A DNA stretch of 34,964 bases from an uncultured Bacilli bacterium (GCA_947588925.1 CANQAT010000007.1:1-34964), one strand, 5' to 3'. Shown: positions 17,132-25,073, counted from the first letter of the stretch. Translations and numbers: made by a program. The notes: generated from the sequence alone by a model not told the origin.

Positions 17132-17235
17132 AAATCGCCTTTAGACATCACCTCTATTCTAAATTATTTTAGGGTTAAAAATTTGGTTTAATAGAACAGA
17201 GGGAAACACCTAACTATCTTGTATATCTCACGTAC

Positions 17236-17264
17236 ATAATACTACAAAAATAAACGATAGTTAA
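17236..17264 (-). promoter_or_regulatory. Promoter of the candidate toxin mRNA
   Basis: Minus strand TTAACT (17264-17259), 17-base spacer, TATTAT (17241-17236). Confidence 0.5.
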
Positions 17265-17296
17265 TGATTTTTTTAACTGCAAAAAATTAATAGAAA

Positions 17297-17323
17297 TTTA
17301 AAAATCGTTGAAAATCAACGATT
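17297..17323 (-). terminator. Terminator of tRNA-Glu
   Basis: Minus strand AATCGTTG/CAACGATT with a five-base loop followed by TTTAAATTT. It separates the tRNA from the toxin promoter. Confidence 0.75.
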
Positions 17324-17333
17324 AGAATTCAAA

Positions 17334-17410
17334 TGGTGACCTGTAAGGGATTCGGACCCTTGTATGTAGCCTTGAGAGGGCTATGTGTTAAGCCACTTCA
17401 CCAACAGGCC
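17334..17410 (-). tRNA. tRNA-Glu(CTC)
   Basis: Full cloverleaf with CCA. Acceptor GGCCTGT/ACAGGTC (one G-U), anticodon loop CTCTCAA giving CTC, T-arm GGGTCCGAATCCC. The body resembles bacterial tRNA-Glu. A CTC isoacceptor beside a presumed TTC gene elsewhere is notable in an AT-rich genome. Confidence 0.9.
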
Positions 17411-17426
17411 ATTTCCAAACATATTA

Positions 17427-17455
17427 ATCTTAACACAAATATTAAATTTTTACAA
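17427..17455 (-). promoter_or_regulatory. Promoter of tRNA-Glu
   Basis: Minus strand TTGTAA (17455-17450), 17-base spacer, TAAGAT (17432-17427), 17 bases before the tRNA. Confidence 0.5.
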
Positions 17456-17489
17456 TACAAATTTACCAAAAAATGCAAAACTGATTGTC

Positions 17490-17518
17490 TTGTTTATTAC
17501 CGTAAACGATGATATAAT
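17490..17518 (+). promoter_or_regulatory. Promoter of the MazG-like gene
   Basis: TTGTTT, 17-base spacer, TATAAT, 18 bases before the start codon. Confidence 0.6.
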
Positions 17519-17536
17519 TTAACAAAGGAGGATCAA

Positions 17537-17842
17537 ATGAAAGAAATAACTATCAGAAGCTTACAAGAAGGTATATTAAAAATTGATAATACACCTAACG
17601 CTATTGATAAATACTTTGAAAAACTTGTTGAGGAAGTTGGAGAATTATCGAGAGCTATGAGAAAAGATATTCGTCTTGCAAATAGCGACAATATAAAAGG
17701 AACCGTTGAAGAAGAATTATATGATGTTCTTTATTATGTAATATGTCTATCTAATATGTATAACATAGATTTAGAAAAATGTGCTATTTTAAAAGAAGAA
17801 TTGAACAAAGAAAAGTATAATAGACCAAGTATCTTTGAGTAA
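17537..17842 (+). CDS. MazG-like nucleotide pyrophosphohydrolase
   Basis: All-alpha NTP pyrophosphohydrolase of 101 aa, single domain. Metal-binding motifs are present: KLVEEVGELSRAM (ExxE half) and EEELYDVLYYVICL (ExxD half). Such proteins hydrolyse aberrant or excess (d)NTPs to monophosphates. RBS AAAGGAGG, start ATG. Stands alone. Confidence 0.85.
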   Translation: MKEITIRSLQEGILKIDNTPNAIDKYFEKLVEEVGELSRAMRKDIRLANSDNIKGTVEEELYDVLYYVICLSNMYNIDLEKCAILKEELNKEKYNRPSIFE

Positions 17843-17927
17843 AACAATTTAAAATATTTCTTATTGCGATTAATAAGTAGTAATAACTACATAAACATAT
17901 CATCTTTTAAAAATTTTCAACCTAGGA

Positions 17928-17957
17928 TTGACAAATGATATTTATTTGTGATTTAAT
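17928..17957 (+). promoter_or_regulatory. Promoter of the acidic orphan gene
   Basis: TTGACA, 18-base spacer, TTTAAT. Confidence 0.55.
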
Positions 17958-17975
17958 TGTTTTAGGGGGATTAGT

Positions 17976-18584
17976 ATGGAGAGTTTAAATTTAATAACTG
18001 AACAATTAAGAATTAACTTAATAAACTTTTTTAGAGAGAAAAAGGCAAAATTTGATAGTATGTATTTTGATGATGAAGATGGTGAGGAATTAGAGGATGA
18101 AAATACTTGCTGTGATGAAACAGATACAGATGATTTAGATGACGAAGAATATGATATGTTGGCCGATGAGGAAATAGATTATAATAGTAGTAGGTTCAAT
18201 GAAGAAGTAGAAATGAAACTAGTTGAAGAAATTAGAAAAAGTGACTATAAAAAGATTATTTATCTTATACTTTTAGAAGATATATACGAAGCTTGTAAAT
18301 CAAGACAAATATTAAACGAAAATCTAGCTGACTACGAAAAAAATTATATAAATCTATTAGAAGGAGCCAGTTTAAAAGATATATTTAATTGTTTTGAAAA
18401 AGATGATGAATTCTTACTAGACACATTTTCTTTATTTTATGGCTATAATATATCTAGTTCTATTGAGGATAGATATAAAAATAGAAAGCTTATAGAACTA
18501 GCTGGGAATTATTCTTATTTGGAAAAGTTTTCTGTACATACAATGGATGACGCACAATACGAATACTATAAAAGAAGGAATTAA
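17976..18584 (+). CDS. Hypothetical acidic protein
   Basis: 202 aa, family not recognised. Residues about 25-65 form a dense Asp/Glu patch (DDEDGEELEDE, then DETDTDDLDDEEYD) with a CC pair inside. The rest is predicted helical and charged, without membrane segment or signal peptide. Strong RBS (TTAGGGGGAT) and its own promoter argue for a real gene. Its TAA stop overlaps the gltX TAA on the other strand (18581-18584), both in the loop of the shared terminator. Confidence 0.8.
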   Translation: MESLNLITEQLRINLINFFREKKAKFDSMYFDDEDGEELEDENTCCDETDTDDLDDEEYDMLADEEIDYNSSRFNEEVEMKLVEEIRKSDYKKIIYLILLEDIYEACKSRQILNENLADYEKNYINLLEGASLKDIFNCFEKDDEFLLDTFSLFYGYNISSSIEDRYKNRKLIELAGNYSYLEKFSVHTMDDAQYEYYKRRN

Positions 18585-18597
18585 CCTTCTTTTATTT
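18571..18597. terminator. Bidirectional terminator between the orphan gene and gltX
   Basis: AAAGAAGG/CCTTCTTT with loop AATTAA and T-rich tail. Both convergent stop codons lie in the loop. Confidence 0.8.
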
Positions 18598-20236
18598 TTG
18601 TAAATCTATCTTTTATTCTATCTTTACCTAATAAACTCATTATTTCATACAAATCTGGTGTCATTGACTTACTTGTTAGAGCTACTCTAAGAACAGTAGA
18701 TATGTCTGCGACACTTCCTTTAAACGCGCTAGGATCTTTCTTATATTCTTTCATATTTGAAGCATATCCAAGGTTATCACACATGAGTTTAATATTGTTA
18801 AACCATATATCTTTATCTGATAAATCTATATACTTATCTATATATGTATTAAGTATTTTATTTATCTCATCTTTATCAGTAATATTTTTCCATTCATAAG
18901 TTTTTTCTTTATTATAGAATATATCATCGTACATATACCATATTAAATTTTCTATATCAGAATATTTAGCAATATCTTTTCTTGGCTTTTCTTGTTCTCT
19001 TTCTATATTTATAATGCTTTTATAATAATCTGGATCTTTTTCTATTAAATTTTTTAGAGTTTCACTATAAGTACTAGCCCAATTTAAAGATTCTTGATAT
19101 AGTTCTTCTTTTGTCATTTTAGATATAATATTTTTAGATATATCATCAAGTTTCATTAAATCATAAAGCGCACCACTAGTGGACATCTTATCCGCACTAA
19201 ACTTAAAATCTGTAAATTTTTTATCTGGATTAGAAGTGTGCCACTCCTCATAATTAGAATTTATTATAGTCATAAGAGATTCTATAACTGCAAGTTTAGG
19301 ATATCCTAATTCTTCATAATAACTCATTCTAGCTTCTGGATCTTTTCTTTTACTTATCTTTCTTAGTGTTTCACCATCTTTTTTCATGATAAGTGGTGTA
19401 TGTATGTATTTTGGAGCTTCAAATCCAAATGCTTCAAACATTTGAATATGTTTAGGCGCACTAGGCAACCACTCTTCTCCTCTAACTACATATGTAGTAT
19501 GCATTAAATGGTCATCTACAACGTGTGCGAAATGATATGTAGGAAGCATATTTTCACTTTTCATAATTACTTCATCTATATCATTTTCGTTTAAGTAAAG
19601 TTTCCCTTGCCTTAAATCATCAAATTCAAATTTATTATCAAAATTTCCATTACTTCTAAATCTTATTACGTATTTTTCACCATTTTTTATTTTCTCAATA
19701 GCTTCTTCGATAGATAACCTTGAACATCTAGCAAATCTTCCATGATAGCCCGGTCTAATTTTCATAGTTTCTTGGTTTTCTCTCATTAAATCTAGCTCTT
19801 CTTTGTCACAAAAGCAAGGATATGCCCTACCTATTTCTATTAAGTGTTTTATAAATGCATGATATATTTCTTTTCTCTCACTTTGTATATATGGTCCATA
19901 ATTACCAACTGTTTTTCCATTAAATTCATATTCATCAGGGATTAGATCATAGTGAGTTAAAGTATGCATAATAATTTCATCTGCGCCCTCTAATTCCCTA
20001 GCCTTGTCAGTATCCTCAAATCTTAAATAAAATACTCCATTAGATTCTTTAGCAATTGTATAATCTATAAGTGCTTGAAAAAGTCCACCTAAATGTATAA
20101 AGCCTGTTGGTGATGGCGCAAATCTAGTAACTATCGCCCCGCTAGGCAAATTCCTACTTGGATATTCTTTTTCGTAATCCTCTATAGTTTTAGTAATATT
20201 TGGGAATATTAAATCTGCTAAATCTTTATTTGTCAT
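18581..20236 (-). CDS. gltX: Glutamyl-tRNA synthetase
   Basis: Class Ic synthetase charging tRNA-Glu. HIGH-type motif in RFAPSPTGFIHLGG, the Glu-binding FEDTD block, and KMSKS-type LRKISKRKDP. The C-terminal helical anticodon domain ends KSMTPDLYEIMSLLGK. At 551 aa it matches the longer clostridial GltX form (E. coli has 471). Together with GatCAB, a non-discriminating enzyme making Glu-tRNA-Gln is likely; no glnS is seen here. Start ATG 20236; a TTG one codon earlier is also open. Confidence 0.96.
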   Translation of the reverse strand: MTNKDLADLIFPNITKTIEDYEKEYPSRNLPSGAIVTRFAPSPTGFIHLGGLFQALIDYTIAKESNGVFYLRFEDTDKARELEGADEIIMHTLTHYDLIPDEYEFNGKTVGNYGPYIQSERKEIYHAFIKHLIEIGRAYPCFCDKEELDLMRENQETMKIRPGYHGRFARCSRLSIEEAIEKIKNGEKYVIRFRSNGNFDNKFEFDDLRQGKLYLNENDIDEVIMKSENMLPTYHFAHVVDDHLMHTTYVVRGEEWLPSAPKHIQMFEAFGFEAPKYIHTPLIMKKDGETLRKISKRKDPEARMSYYEELGYPKLAVIESLMTIINSNYEEWHTSNPDKKFTDFKFSADKMSTSGALYDLMKLDDISKNIISKMTKEELYQESLNWASTYSETLKNLIEKDPDYYKSIINIEREQEKPRKDIAKYSDIENLIWYMYDDIFYNKEKTYEWKNITDKDEINKILNTYIDKYIDLSDKDIWFNNIKLMCDNLGYASNMKEYKKDPSAFKGSVADISTVLRVALTSKSMTPDLYEIMSLLGKDRIKDRFTKIKEG

Positions 20237-20259
20237 CAAATCACTCTCATTTCTAAATG

Positions 20260-20288
20260 ATTATAACAAAATTTATATATTTTGTAAA
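20260..20288 (-). promoter_or_regulatory. gltX promoter
   Basis: Minus strand TTTACA (20288-20283), 17-base spacer, TATAAT (20265-20260), directly after the glycosylase stop codon. Confidence 0.75.
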
Positions 20289-21113
20289 TCATTTTTTATT
20301 TCTTTTATAGTTAAACATGTATTGTATAGCAAGTCCACTATATTCTTTATATGTATTATATGTAAATTCTCTAATATTTTTTTCTCCTTCGATATTGTAA
20401 TCGTCTTTCATAAACTTTTTAACCCATGTGTCTACTGGATATACATCTAGTTTTTGATATGCAAATAAAAGTATACATGAAGCAACTTTCATGCCTATTC
20501 CTTTAAAACTCATAAGATAATTTAGCGCTTCTTCACTATTCATATCATTAATGCTAGTTAAATCAAGTTTTTTATTTACTATATCTTGCATTATACCATA
20601 TAAATATTTATCTCTAAAACCTACTTTACAATTTCTAAAATCTTCGACTGTCAATTTAGATAAATCTTCTATACTTGGAAATAAATAATAATCATTTCCT
20701 TCAAATGTAACTTTTTTACCGTAGTTACTTGCAATTAAATTAAGGGCATTTGCAATAAATGTTACTTTGTTTCTTTGAGATATAATATAAGCAATTAAGG
20801 TCTCAAATGGATATTGATGTATTATTTTTAGACCCTTACTATATTTTATCGCACTTTCAATCTTTTTATCTTTTTCTATTATACTTTTTTCTATTTTATC
20901 GTAATCTCTATTTAAATCTAAATAGTCATAAATTATTTCTTTTAAATTCTCTTCATTATTAGATTTTACTATTATATAGTCTTTATCCTCTTTTAGACTT
21001 ACTACTCTATCTTTTAAAATTACTATATATTCATCATCAACTTTTTTAAATCTAAAGATTTGACCACATGTAAGAGTAGATTCCAAATCAAAATTATTTT
21101 TTATCTTCAACAC
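20289..21113 (-). CDS. ogg: 8-oxoguanine DNA glycosylase (OGG1 type)
   Basis: Base-excision repair glycosylase/lyase. An N-terminal TBP-like region begins FDLESTLTCGQIFRFKK (the OGG family's CGQxFRW-like block). The HhH-GPD core follows, with YPFETLIAYIISQR and SFKGIGMKVASCILLFAYQKLDVYPVDTWVKKF, containing the catalytic Lys (GMKVA) and Asp (PVDTW). 274 aa. The start is probably GTG 21113, five bases after AGGTGA; an earlier GTG (21122) is also open. It overlaps the end of the upstream DUF308 gene by about 20 bases, so they are cotranscribed. Confidence 0.88.
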   Translation of the reverse strand: MLKIKNNFDLESTLTCGQIFRFKKVDDEYIVILKDRVVSLKEDKDYIIVKSNNEENLKEIIYDYLDLNRDYDKIEKSIIEKDKKIESAIKYSKGLKIIHQYPFETLIAYIISQRNKVTFIANALNLIASNYGKKVTFEGNDYYLFPSIEDLSKLTVEDFRNCKVGFRDKYLYGIMQDIVNKKLDLTSINDMNSEEALNYLMSFKGIGMKVASCILLFAYQKLDVYPVDTWVKKFMKDDYNIEGEKNIREFTYNTYKEYSGLAIQYMFNYKRNKK

Positions 21114-22386
21114 ATTTATCACCTATATTTTCCTTACTATATATAATTTTTGATACCACATTGCTATTTTTTCTTCTATAGTTTTCTTCTAAGTATTCAT
21201 AGTATGTTCCCGGAGATATAATGCCAACTATTTTTAATACTTCAAATACATAGTTTCTCATAAGCATATCGACAAAATATGTACAGTTTACTCCAAATAC
21301 AAAATATCTTTTATATGTACCTTTTGCAAACTTATAAAATTTAGCGTGGGTTGCAAGTAAGAGTTTATTTGCATAATCCATTTTCTTTTTGTCTTTACAC
21401 TTATCCGGTTTCCAAGGAATTGTATCTTTTAAAATATTATTTAACGCTCCTTTAAGTTTATCTTTTTCTTCTAAAGTTAGCTTAATGCCATATTCTAAAA
21501 TAGTTTTCTTACTGTTATTTATACAAAAGTTAATATATTTTTCTTTTTCTTTTATTTCAAATAATACCCCATCCCCTAGTGAGGTGAACAAGATCCTTGA
21601 ATTTTTATCATAGTTTCCATATGAATAAATAATTCCTTCAAACATAATATCCATATGTCCAAATTGATTAAAACCATATGGAGATAAATGTATAAATATT
21701 TGCAAGTCAGAATCTTTATTATTCTTTTTAGTTTCTACTATTAATTCGTCTAAATATTTATTTATATGTTTTAAAGCCCTTTTTGGAATAAAAGCTTCAA
21801 ATAATATTGGAAGTGTCATTCTTAATTTCTTTTTTACTTTAAGTTTTAATTTATCTGATAGTATATCTATAACAAACTCAAATAATTTACTAATTCCAAG
21901 TATAATGCAATATATACCTATTATTGTTACAAATATACTGATTTTGCTAGTTGGATAAAATAGAAAGAATAAAGAAAATATCAAAAACACAAGTCCAAAT
22001 AATAATTCTTTTAATCTTGATCTTAAATTTACTTCTGCAAGTATTGAATAATTTATAAATTTAACTATTGCATTAAAAAGTAAATATATTGAAAATACTA
22101 TTGGGATTAATGATATAGGCAGTTTTGGAAATAACAAAAATATTAATCCTAATACTATATTTATTATTATTTTAAACAGTGTTTGAGAATTTCTAACTAT
22201 TTTTTTATTTAATAGAAAGTTTATTAATTGAGATATACCAAATATTATAAATGCATATACTAATAAAGTAATAACCGAATTATAAAGGTTAATACTTCCT
22301 ATAACTACTATAATACCTAAAGTAATTATTGTAAGTCCAGAGACTAAATTATTTAATATACTTAATTCTTTTTTTCTTAAATACAT
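21094..22386 (-). CDS. DUF308/HdeD-like membrane protein with a papain-like C-terminal domain
   Basis: 430 aa. Residues 10-170 hold about six hydrophobic segments in HdeD/DUF308 style. Residues 185-430 are soluble. There FGHMDIMFEGIIYSYGNYD (H244) precedes YFVFGVNCTYFVDML (C368). A conserved-looking His ahead of a Cys-Thr-Tyr-Phe is the order of circularly permuted NlpC/P60-like amidases (YiiX, DUF4105 type), so a membrane-tethered thiol hydrolase is plausible. That fold assignment is inference only. Cotranscribed with ogg without an obvious functional link. Confidence 0.7.
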   Translation of the reverse strand: MYLRKKELSILNNLVSGLTIITLGIIVVIGSINLYNSVITLLVYAFIIFGISQLINFLLNKKIVRNSQTLFKIIINIVLGLIFLLFPKLPISLIPIVFSIYLLFNAIVKFINYSILAEVNLRSRLKELLFGLVFLIFSLFFLFYPTSKISIFVTIIGIYCIILGISKLFEFVIDILSDKLKLKVKKKLRMTLPILFEAFIPKRALKHINKYLDELIVETKKNNKDSDLQIFIHLSPYGFNQFGHMDIMFEGIIYSYGNYDKNSRILFTSLGDGVLFEIKEKEKYINFCINNSKKTILEYGIKLTLEEKDKLKGALNNILKDTIPWKPDKCKDKKKMDYANKLLLATHAKFYKFAKGTYKRYFVFGVNCTYFVDMLMRNYVFEVLKIVGIISPGTYYEYLEENYRRKNSNVVSKIIYSKENIGDKCVEDKK

Positions 22387-22412
22387 AAAAGCACATCCAA
22401 ATTTCTACAATT

Positions 22413-22418
22413 ATTATA
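22413..22418 (-). promoter_or_regulatory. Extended -10 promoter of the DUF308-ogg unit
   Basis: TGCTATAAT on the minus strand; poor -35. Confidence 0.5.
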
Positions 22419-22433
22419 GCACACTTTTAAACA

Positions 22434-22461
22434 TAATAAAACTCGAACCTTAATTCGAGTT
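22434..22461 (-). terminator. Terminator-like hairpin, left copy of the tRNA-Met flank
   Basis: Minus strand AACTCGAA, loop TTAAGG, TTCGAGTT followed by TTATT. Stronger than its counterpart next to tRNA-Met (23016-23037). Confidence 0.6.
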
Positions 22462-22476
22462 ATATTCAATTTGGTA
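22454..22476. repeat. 23-bp direct repeat, left copy
   Basis: Exact match to 23030-23052, where the same bases form the last five bases of tRNA-Met (TACCA) plus its 3' flank. The two copies bracket 553 bp without a recognised gene. Confidence 0.8.
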
Positions 22477-22717
22477 TGAATAAGCAGTATATCCGAAACT
22501 TTAGGAATAATTGATAAAAACCTAATAACTAAATGCATTTTACCATAGATATTTATTATTTCAACATTTTTAATGAGCTTTTATAAAATAATATGAAAAA
22601 AGGGAACAGTATTCCTTTTTCTCCTTCTCAAAAATAAAGGTATTCAGTTACACATTCGTTATATTGCATCTTATAATTAATGCAAATATCTAACACTTAT
22701 ATTCAAATGTATGCAGA

Positions 22718-22746
22718 TTGACTTTAAATATAAAATGTGCTACAAT
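22718..22746 (+). promoter_or_regulatory. Promoter of a possible small RNA
   Basis: TTGACT, 17-base spacer, TACAAT, with no coding gene downstream for 460 bases. Confidence 0.55.
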
Positions 22747-22751
22747 GTAAT

Positions 22752-22812
22752 TGCTCAATGACCAAGTGTTATATGAGTCCTGGAGACGCAACTATTTACT
22801 AGTTGCGTTATC
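22752..22812 (+). ncRNA. Possible small RNA
   Basis: Starts after the promoter above and contains a 9-bp hairpin ACGCAACTA/TAGTTGCGT (22786-22808). No U-run follows directly, so the 3' end is uncertain; a T-run near 22858 is an alternative end. It holds a 14-codon frame (MTKCYMSPGDATIY) with no RBS. Confidence 0.3.
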
Positions 22813-22979
22813 CGTATTATGATATTTTAAATAGCTTTTAATATAATTGATCAATTGCTTTTTTTATACCTATTATACTCTTTTAGCACATTTTTTAAAT
22901 ATCCTGGTTCATCAATTAAATATGAACTAATTATATACATATCACATTTATTCTTTTCAAGTATATACTAATAAATATC

Positions 22980-23007
22980 AAAAAACTAATCCATTCCTGA
23001 ATTAGTT
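22980..23007 (-). terminator. Terminator downstream of tRNA-Met
   Basis: Minus strand AACTAATTC/GGATTAGTT (one G-U) with loop AGGAAT and six U. Confidence 0.75.
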
Positions 23008-23029
23008 ATTCATCAAACTCAAATTAAGG

Positions 23030-23052
23030 TTCGAGTTATATTCAATTTGGTA
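23030..23052. repeat. 23-bp direct repeat, right copy at the tRNA-Met 3' end
   Basis: Exact match to 22454-22476; includes the encoded CCA of tRNA-Met. Confidence 0.8.
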
Positions 23053-23124
23053 GCGACGGGGAGATTTGAACTCTCGACACCATGGGTATGAACCATGTGC
23101 TCTAGCCAACTGAGCTACATCGCC
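23048..23124 (-). tRNA. tRNA-Met(CAT), elongator type
   Basis: Full cloverleaf with CCA. Acceptor GGCGATG/CGTCGCT, anticodon loop TTCATAC, T-arm GAGTTCAAATC. The body resembles Gram-positive elongator tRNA-Met (GTAGCTCAGTTGGCTAGAGC) rather than initiator; tRNA-Ile2 (CAT) cannot be fully excluded. Confidence 0.9.
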
Positions 23125-23140
23125 ATAAGACAACAATAAC

Positions 23141-23169
23141 ATTATAACAAAGTTGTTTTTTTTTTGCAA
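23141..23169 (-). promoter_or_regulatory. tRNA-Met promoter
   Basis: Minus strand TTGCAA (23169-23164), 17-base spacer made largely of A, TATAAT (23146-23141). Confidence 0.75.
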
Positions 23170-23190
23170 TACTTTTTTATAAATTTGTGC

Positions 23191-23196
23191 TATAAT
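23191..23196 (+). promoter_or_regulatory. Extended -10 promoter of the DUF1003 gene
   Basis: TGCTATAAT, 18 bases before ATG; back to back with the tRNA-Met promoter. Confidence 0.55.
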
Positions 23197-23214
23197 CTGA
23201 ATAGGAGGATATAT

Positions 23215-23712
23215 ATGGAAAATAGGAAAAAAGAAATTGTTAAAATGTTACTTCATCAAAACTTAGAAGAAAAAGATGAAGAAGAAATACTAGATTTGTT
23301 ATTTAATGAACCTATAACAATAGATGTAGATAAAGAAAACGATAAGAAAATGTCTATTGGAGATAAAGTTGCAGATAAAATATCTGAAATAGCTGGTAGT
23401 TGGACTTTTATAATACTATTTTGTGCTTTCTTAATTATTTGGATTATTATAAATGGTATTGTTCTTACAAATGCAGTTGATCCATATCCATTTATTCTAC
23501 TTAATTTAGTACTATCTTGTATTGCGTCACTTCAAGCTCCAATAATTATGATGAGTCAAAATAGACAGGCAAAAAAGGATTCAATTAGAAATAAAAACGA
23601 TTATAGAACTGATCTTAAAAGTGAATTAATTCTTGAGTCTTTACATGATGATCTTGATGAAATACTTAAAAATCAAAAGAAAATTTTAGAATATCTAAAA
23701 AATGAAAAATGA
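23215..23712 (+). CDS. DUF1003 membrane protein
   Basis: 165 aa. A charged N-terminal 55 residues, then GDKVADKISEIAGSWTFIILF and a second membrane helix (PFILLNLVLSCIASLQAPIIMMSQNRQ), the DUF1003 signature pair, followed by a charged coiled-coil tail. Function unknown in the family. The start is ATG 23215 with AGGAGG upstream; an earlier in-frame ATG would run through the promoter and is rejected. Its stop lies in the terminator shared with murD. Confidence 0.9.
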   Translation: MENRKKEIVKMLLHQNLEEKDEEEILDLLFNEPITIDVDKENDKKMSIGDKVADKISEIAGSWTFIILFCAFLIIWIIINGIVLTNAVDPYPFILLNLVLSCIASLQAPIIMMSQNRQAKKDSIRNKNDYRTDLKSELILESLHDDLDEILKNQKKILEYLKNEK

Positions 23713-23730
23713 CCTTATCAGTCATTTTTT
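23705..23730. terminator. Bidirectional terminator between the DUF1003 gene and murD
   Basis: AAAAATGAC/GTCATTTTT with a seven-base loop. Both flanking genes end inside it with TGA stops. Confidence 0.8.
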
Positions 23731-25073
23731 CTTACTAAATCTTTAAAGGTATTACCCTTTTCTTCAAAGTTTTTAAAATATTCATAACTACTTGCAGCAG
23801 GGCTTAATAAACATATCTTGCCTTTTTGTGTAACCTCTTTTGCTTTTTTTACTGCGTCTTTTAAATATTCTATATAATATATATTTTTATCGTTATTTAT
23901 CTTTTCTATTCCCTTACCTACTTTATATCCAGTTGTTGGCATACATATAAGGTTATTAACACCACTCTCTATTAAAAAGTCTATTAACGGTTTATAGTCT
24001 ATTCCCCTATCCATACCTCCAAATATTAGTGTATCTACATCTTTTAAAGTCTTTATTGCATTAATTGTAGCGGCAGGTATAGTCGCAATAGAATCGTTAT
24101 AATAAGTTATATCGTTATATGTTCCAACAAGCTCTAGTCTATGTTCTAAAGGAATAAAAGAATTTACAGTATTAACAGCCTTACTTATATCTAAATTAAG
24201 TAATTTTGATACCAAGAGTGAGACCATTATATTAAATAAGTTATGATCCCCAAGTAAGTTTCTCTTACTATTTTTATCATATAGTATTTCACTATTATAA
24301 ATAACATTATCACTATCTAAGTATATAGTATTATCTTCTTTTTGATTTGTAAGAGTTACTTTATATAGTTTACTCAATATTTTATTATTGTTTACTTCTC
24401 TTACTAAATCTTTATTATCTAAGCTATATATACCTATATCAGAACTCGTTTGATATTTAAACATATTCATCTTATTTTCATAATAGTGTTTTAAAGTTCC
24501 TGCGTGGTCTAGGTGTTCCTCAAATAAATTAAGTATTACACCTATATGAGGTGAGACTTTAACATATTCTAGTTGTAAGGCTGCCATTTCTATTACAAGA
24601 TAAGTGTCCTTATTAAATTTTTCTACATCATTTAATATAGGATTACCAATATTACCAAGTAAGTATACATCATATCCTTGATCTTTAATTATATTATATA
24701 TTAGACTTACTGTTGTACTTTTTCCTTTTGTACCTGTTACTCCAATAGTATTTTCTTTAAATACTTCAAGAACAAGTTCTAATTGTGATGTAATCTTATC
24801 CTTTATATCGGTTATATCTATATTTTTAAAACTGATACCGGGTGTTTTTATGATTAAATCATATTTATTTAGATTATCTAAGTAGTTATCCCCATATATT
24901 ATATCTACATTAGAGTCACTAATTAAACTACTTATATCCTTTTTATCTATTATAGTTAGATGTTTATCTTTTAAATGTCTTCTTATAAAGTTATAAGTAG
25001 AAATACCTTCCCTACCAAATCCTAATATACATATATTTTTATCTTTTATCTTTTCAATTATACTATTATACAT
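23718..25073 (-). CDS. murD: UDP-MurNAc-L-alanine:glutamate ligase (MurD, possibly MurD2)
   Basis: Mur ligase adding the second amino acid of the peptidoglycan stem. 451 aa with ATP loop GVTGTKGKSTT, the EHLDHAGTLKHYYENK stretch (MurD-like EHLDRH region) and the C-terminal GGMDRG and LLSPAAASxE-like LLSPAASSYEYFKNFEEKGNTF motifs, all typical of MurD. It overlaps the upstream murL-like gene by eight bases. In the MurD2-MurL pathway known from Xanthomonas the ligase adds L-Glu, which MurL then epimerises, so this ligase may prefer L-Glu. The sequence alone cannot settle the substrate. Confidence 0.93.
   Translation of the reverse strand: MYNSIIEKIKDKNICILGFGREGISTYNFIRRHLKDKHLTIIDKKDISSLISDSNVDIIYGDNYLDNLNKYDLIIKTPGISFKNIDITDIKDKITSQLELVLEVFKENTIGVTGTKGKSTTVSLIYNIIKDQGYDVYLLGNIGNPILNDVEKFNKDTYLVIEMAALQLEYVKVSPHIGVILNLFEEHLDHAGTLKHYYENKMNMFKYQTSSDIGIYSLDNKDLVREVNNNKILSKLYKVTLTNQKEDNTIYLDSDNVIYNSEILYDKNSKRNLLGDHNLFNIMVSLLVSKLLNLDISKAVNTVNSFIPLEHRLELVGTYNDITYYNDSIATIPAATINAIKTLKDVDTLIFGGMDRGIDYKPLIDFLIESGVNNLICMPTTGYKVGKGIEKINNDKNIYYIEYLKDAVKKAKEVTQKGKICLLSPAASSYEYFKNFEEKGNTFKDLVRKND

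Larger units (their letters stand above)
22477..23029. other. Non-coding interval between the tRNA-Met flank repeats
   Basis: No ORF above a few codons with an RBS. It contains a plus-strand promoter and hairpin (listed separately), a terminator-like hairpin near 22593-22620 (AAAAAGG/CCTTTTT), a weak palindrome near 22849 and the tRNA-Met terminator. It could be a degraded inserted element or a small-RNA locus. Confidence 0.5.

Noticed and set aside
16994-17206. GTTAGGTGTT pair as par/Fst-type direct repeats giving sense-antisense pairing
   Set aside because: The two copies are inverted in the DNA, so both RNAs carry the same sense; they can pair with terminator arms but not with each other as in par.
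23164-23214. 17-residue N-terminal extension of the DUF1003 protein
   Set aside because: It would be encoded within the gene's own promoter and RBS region.
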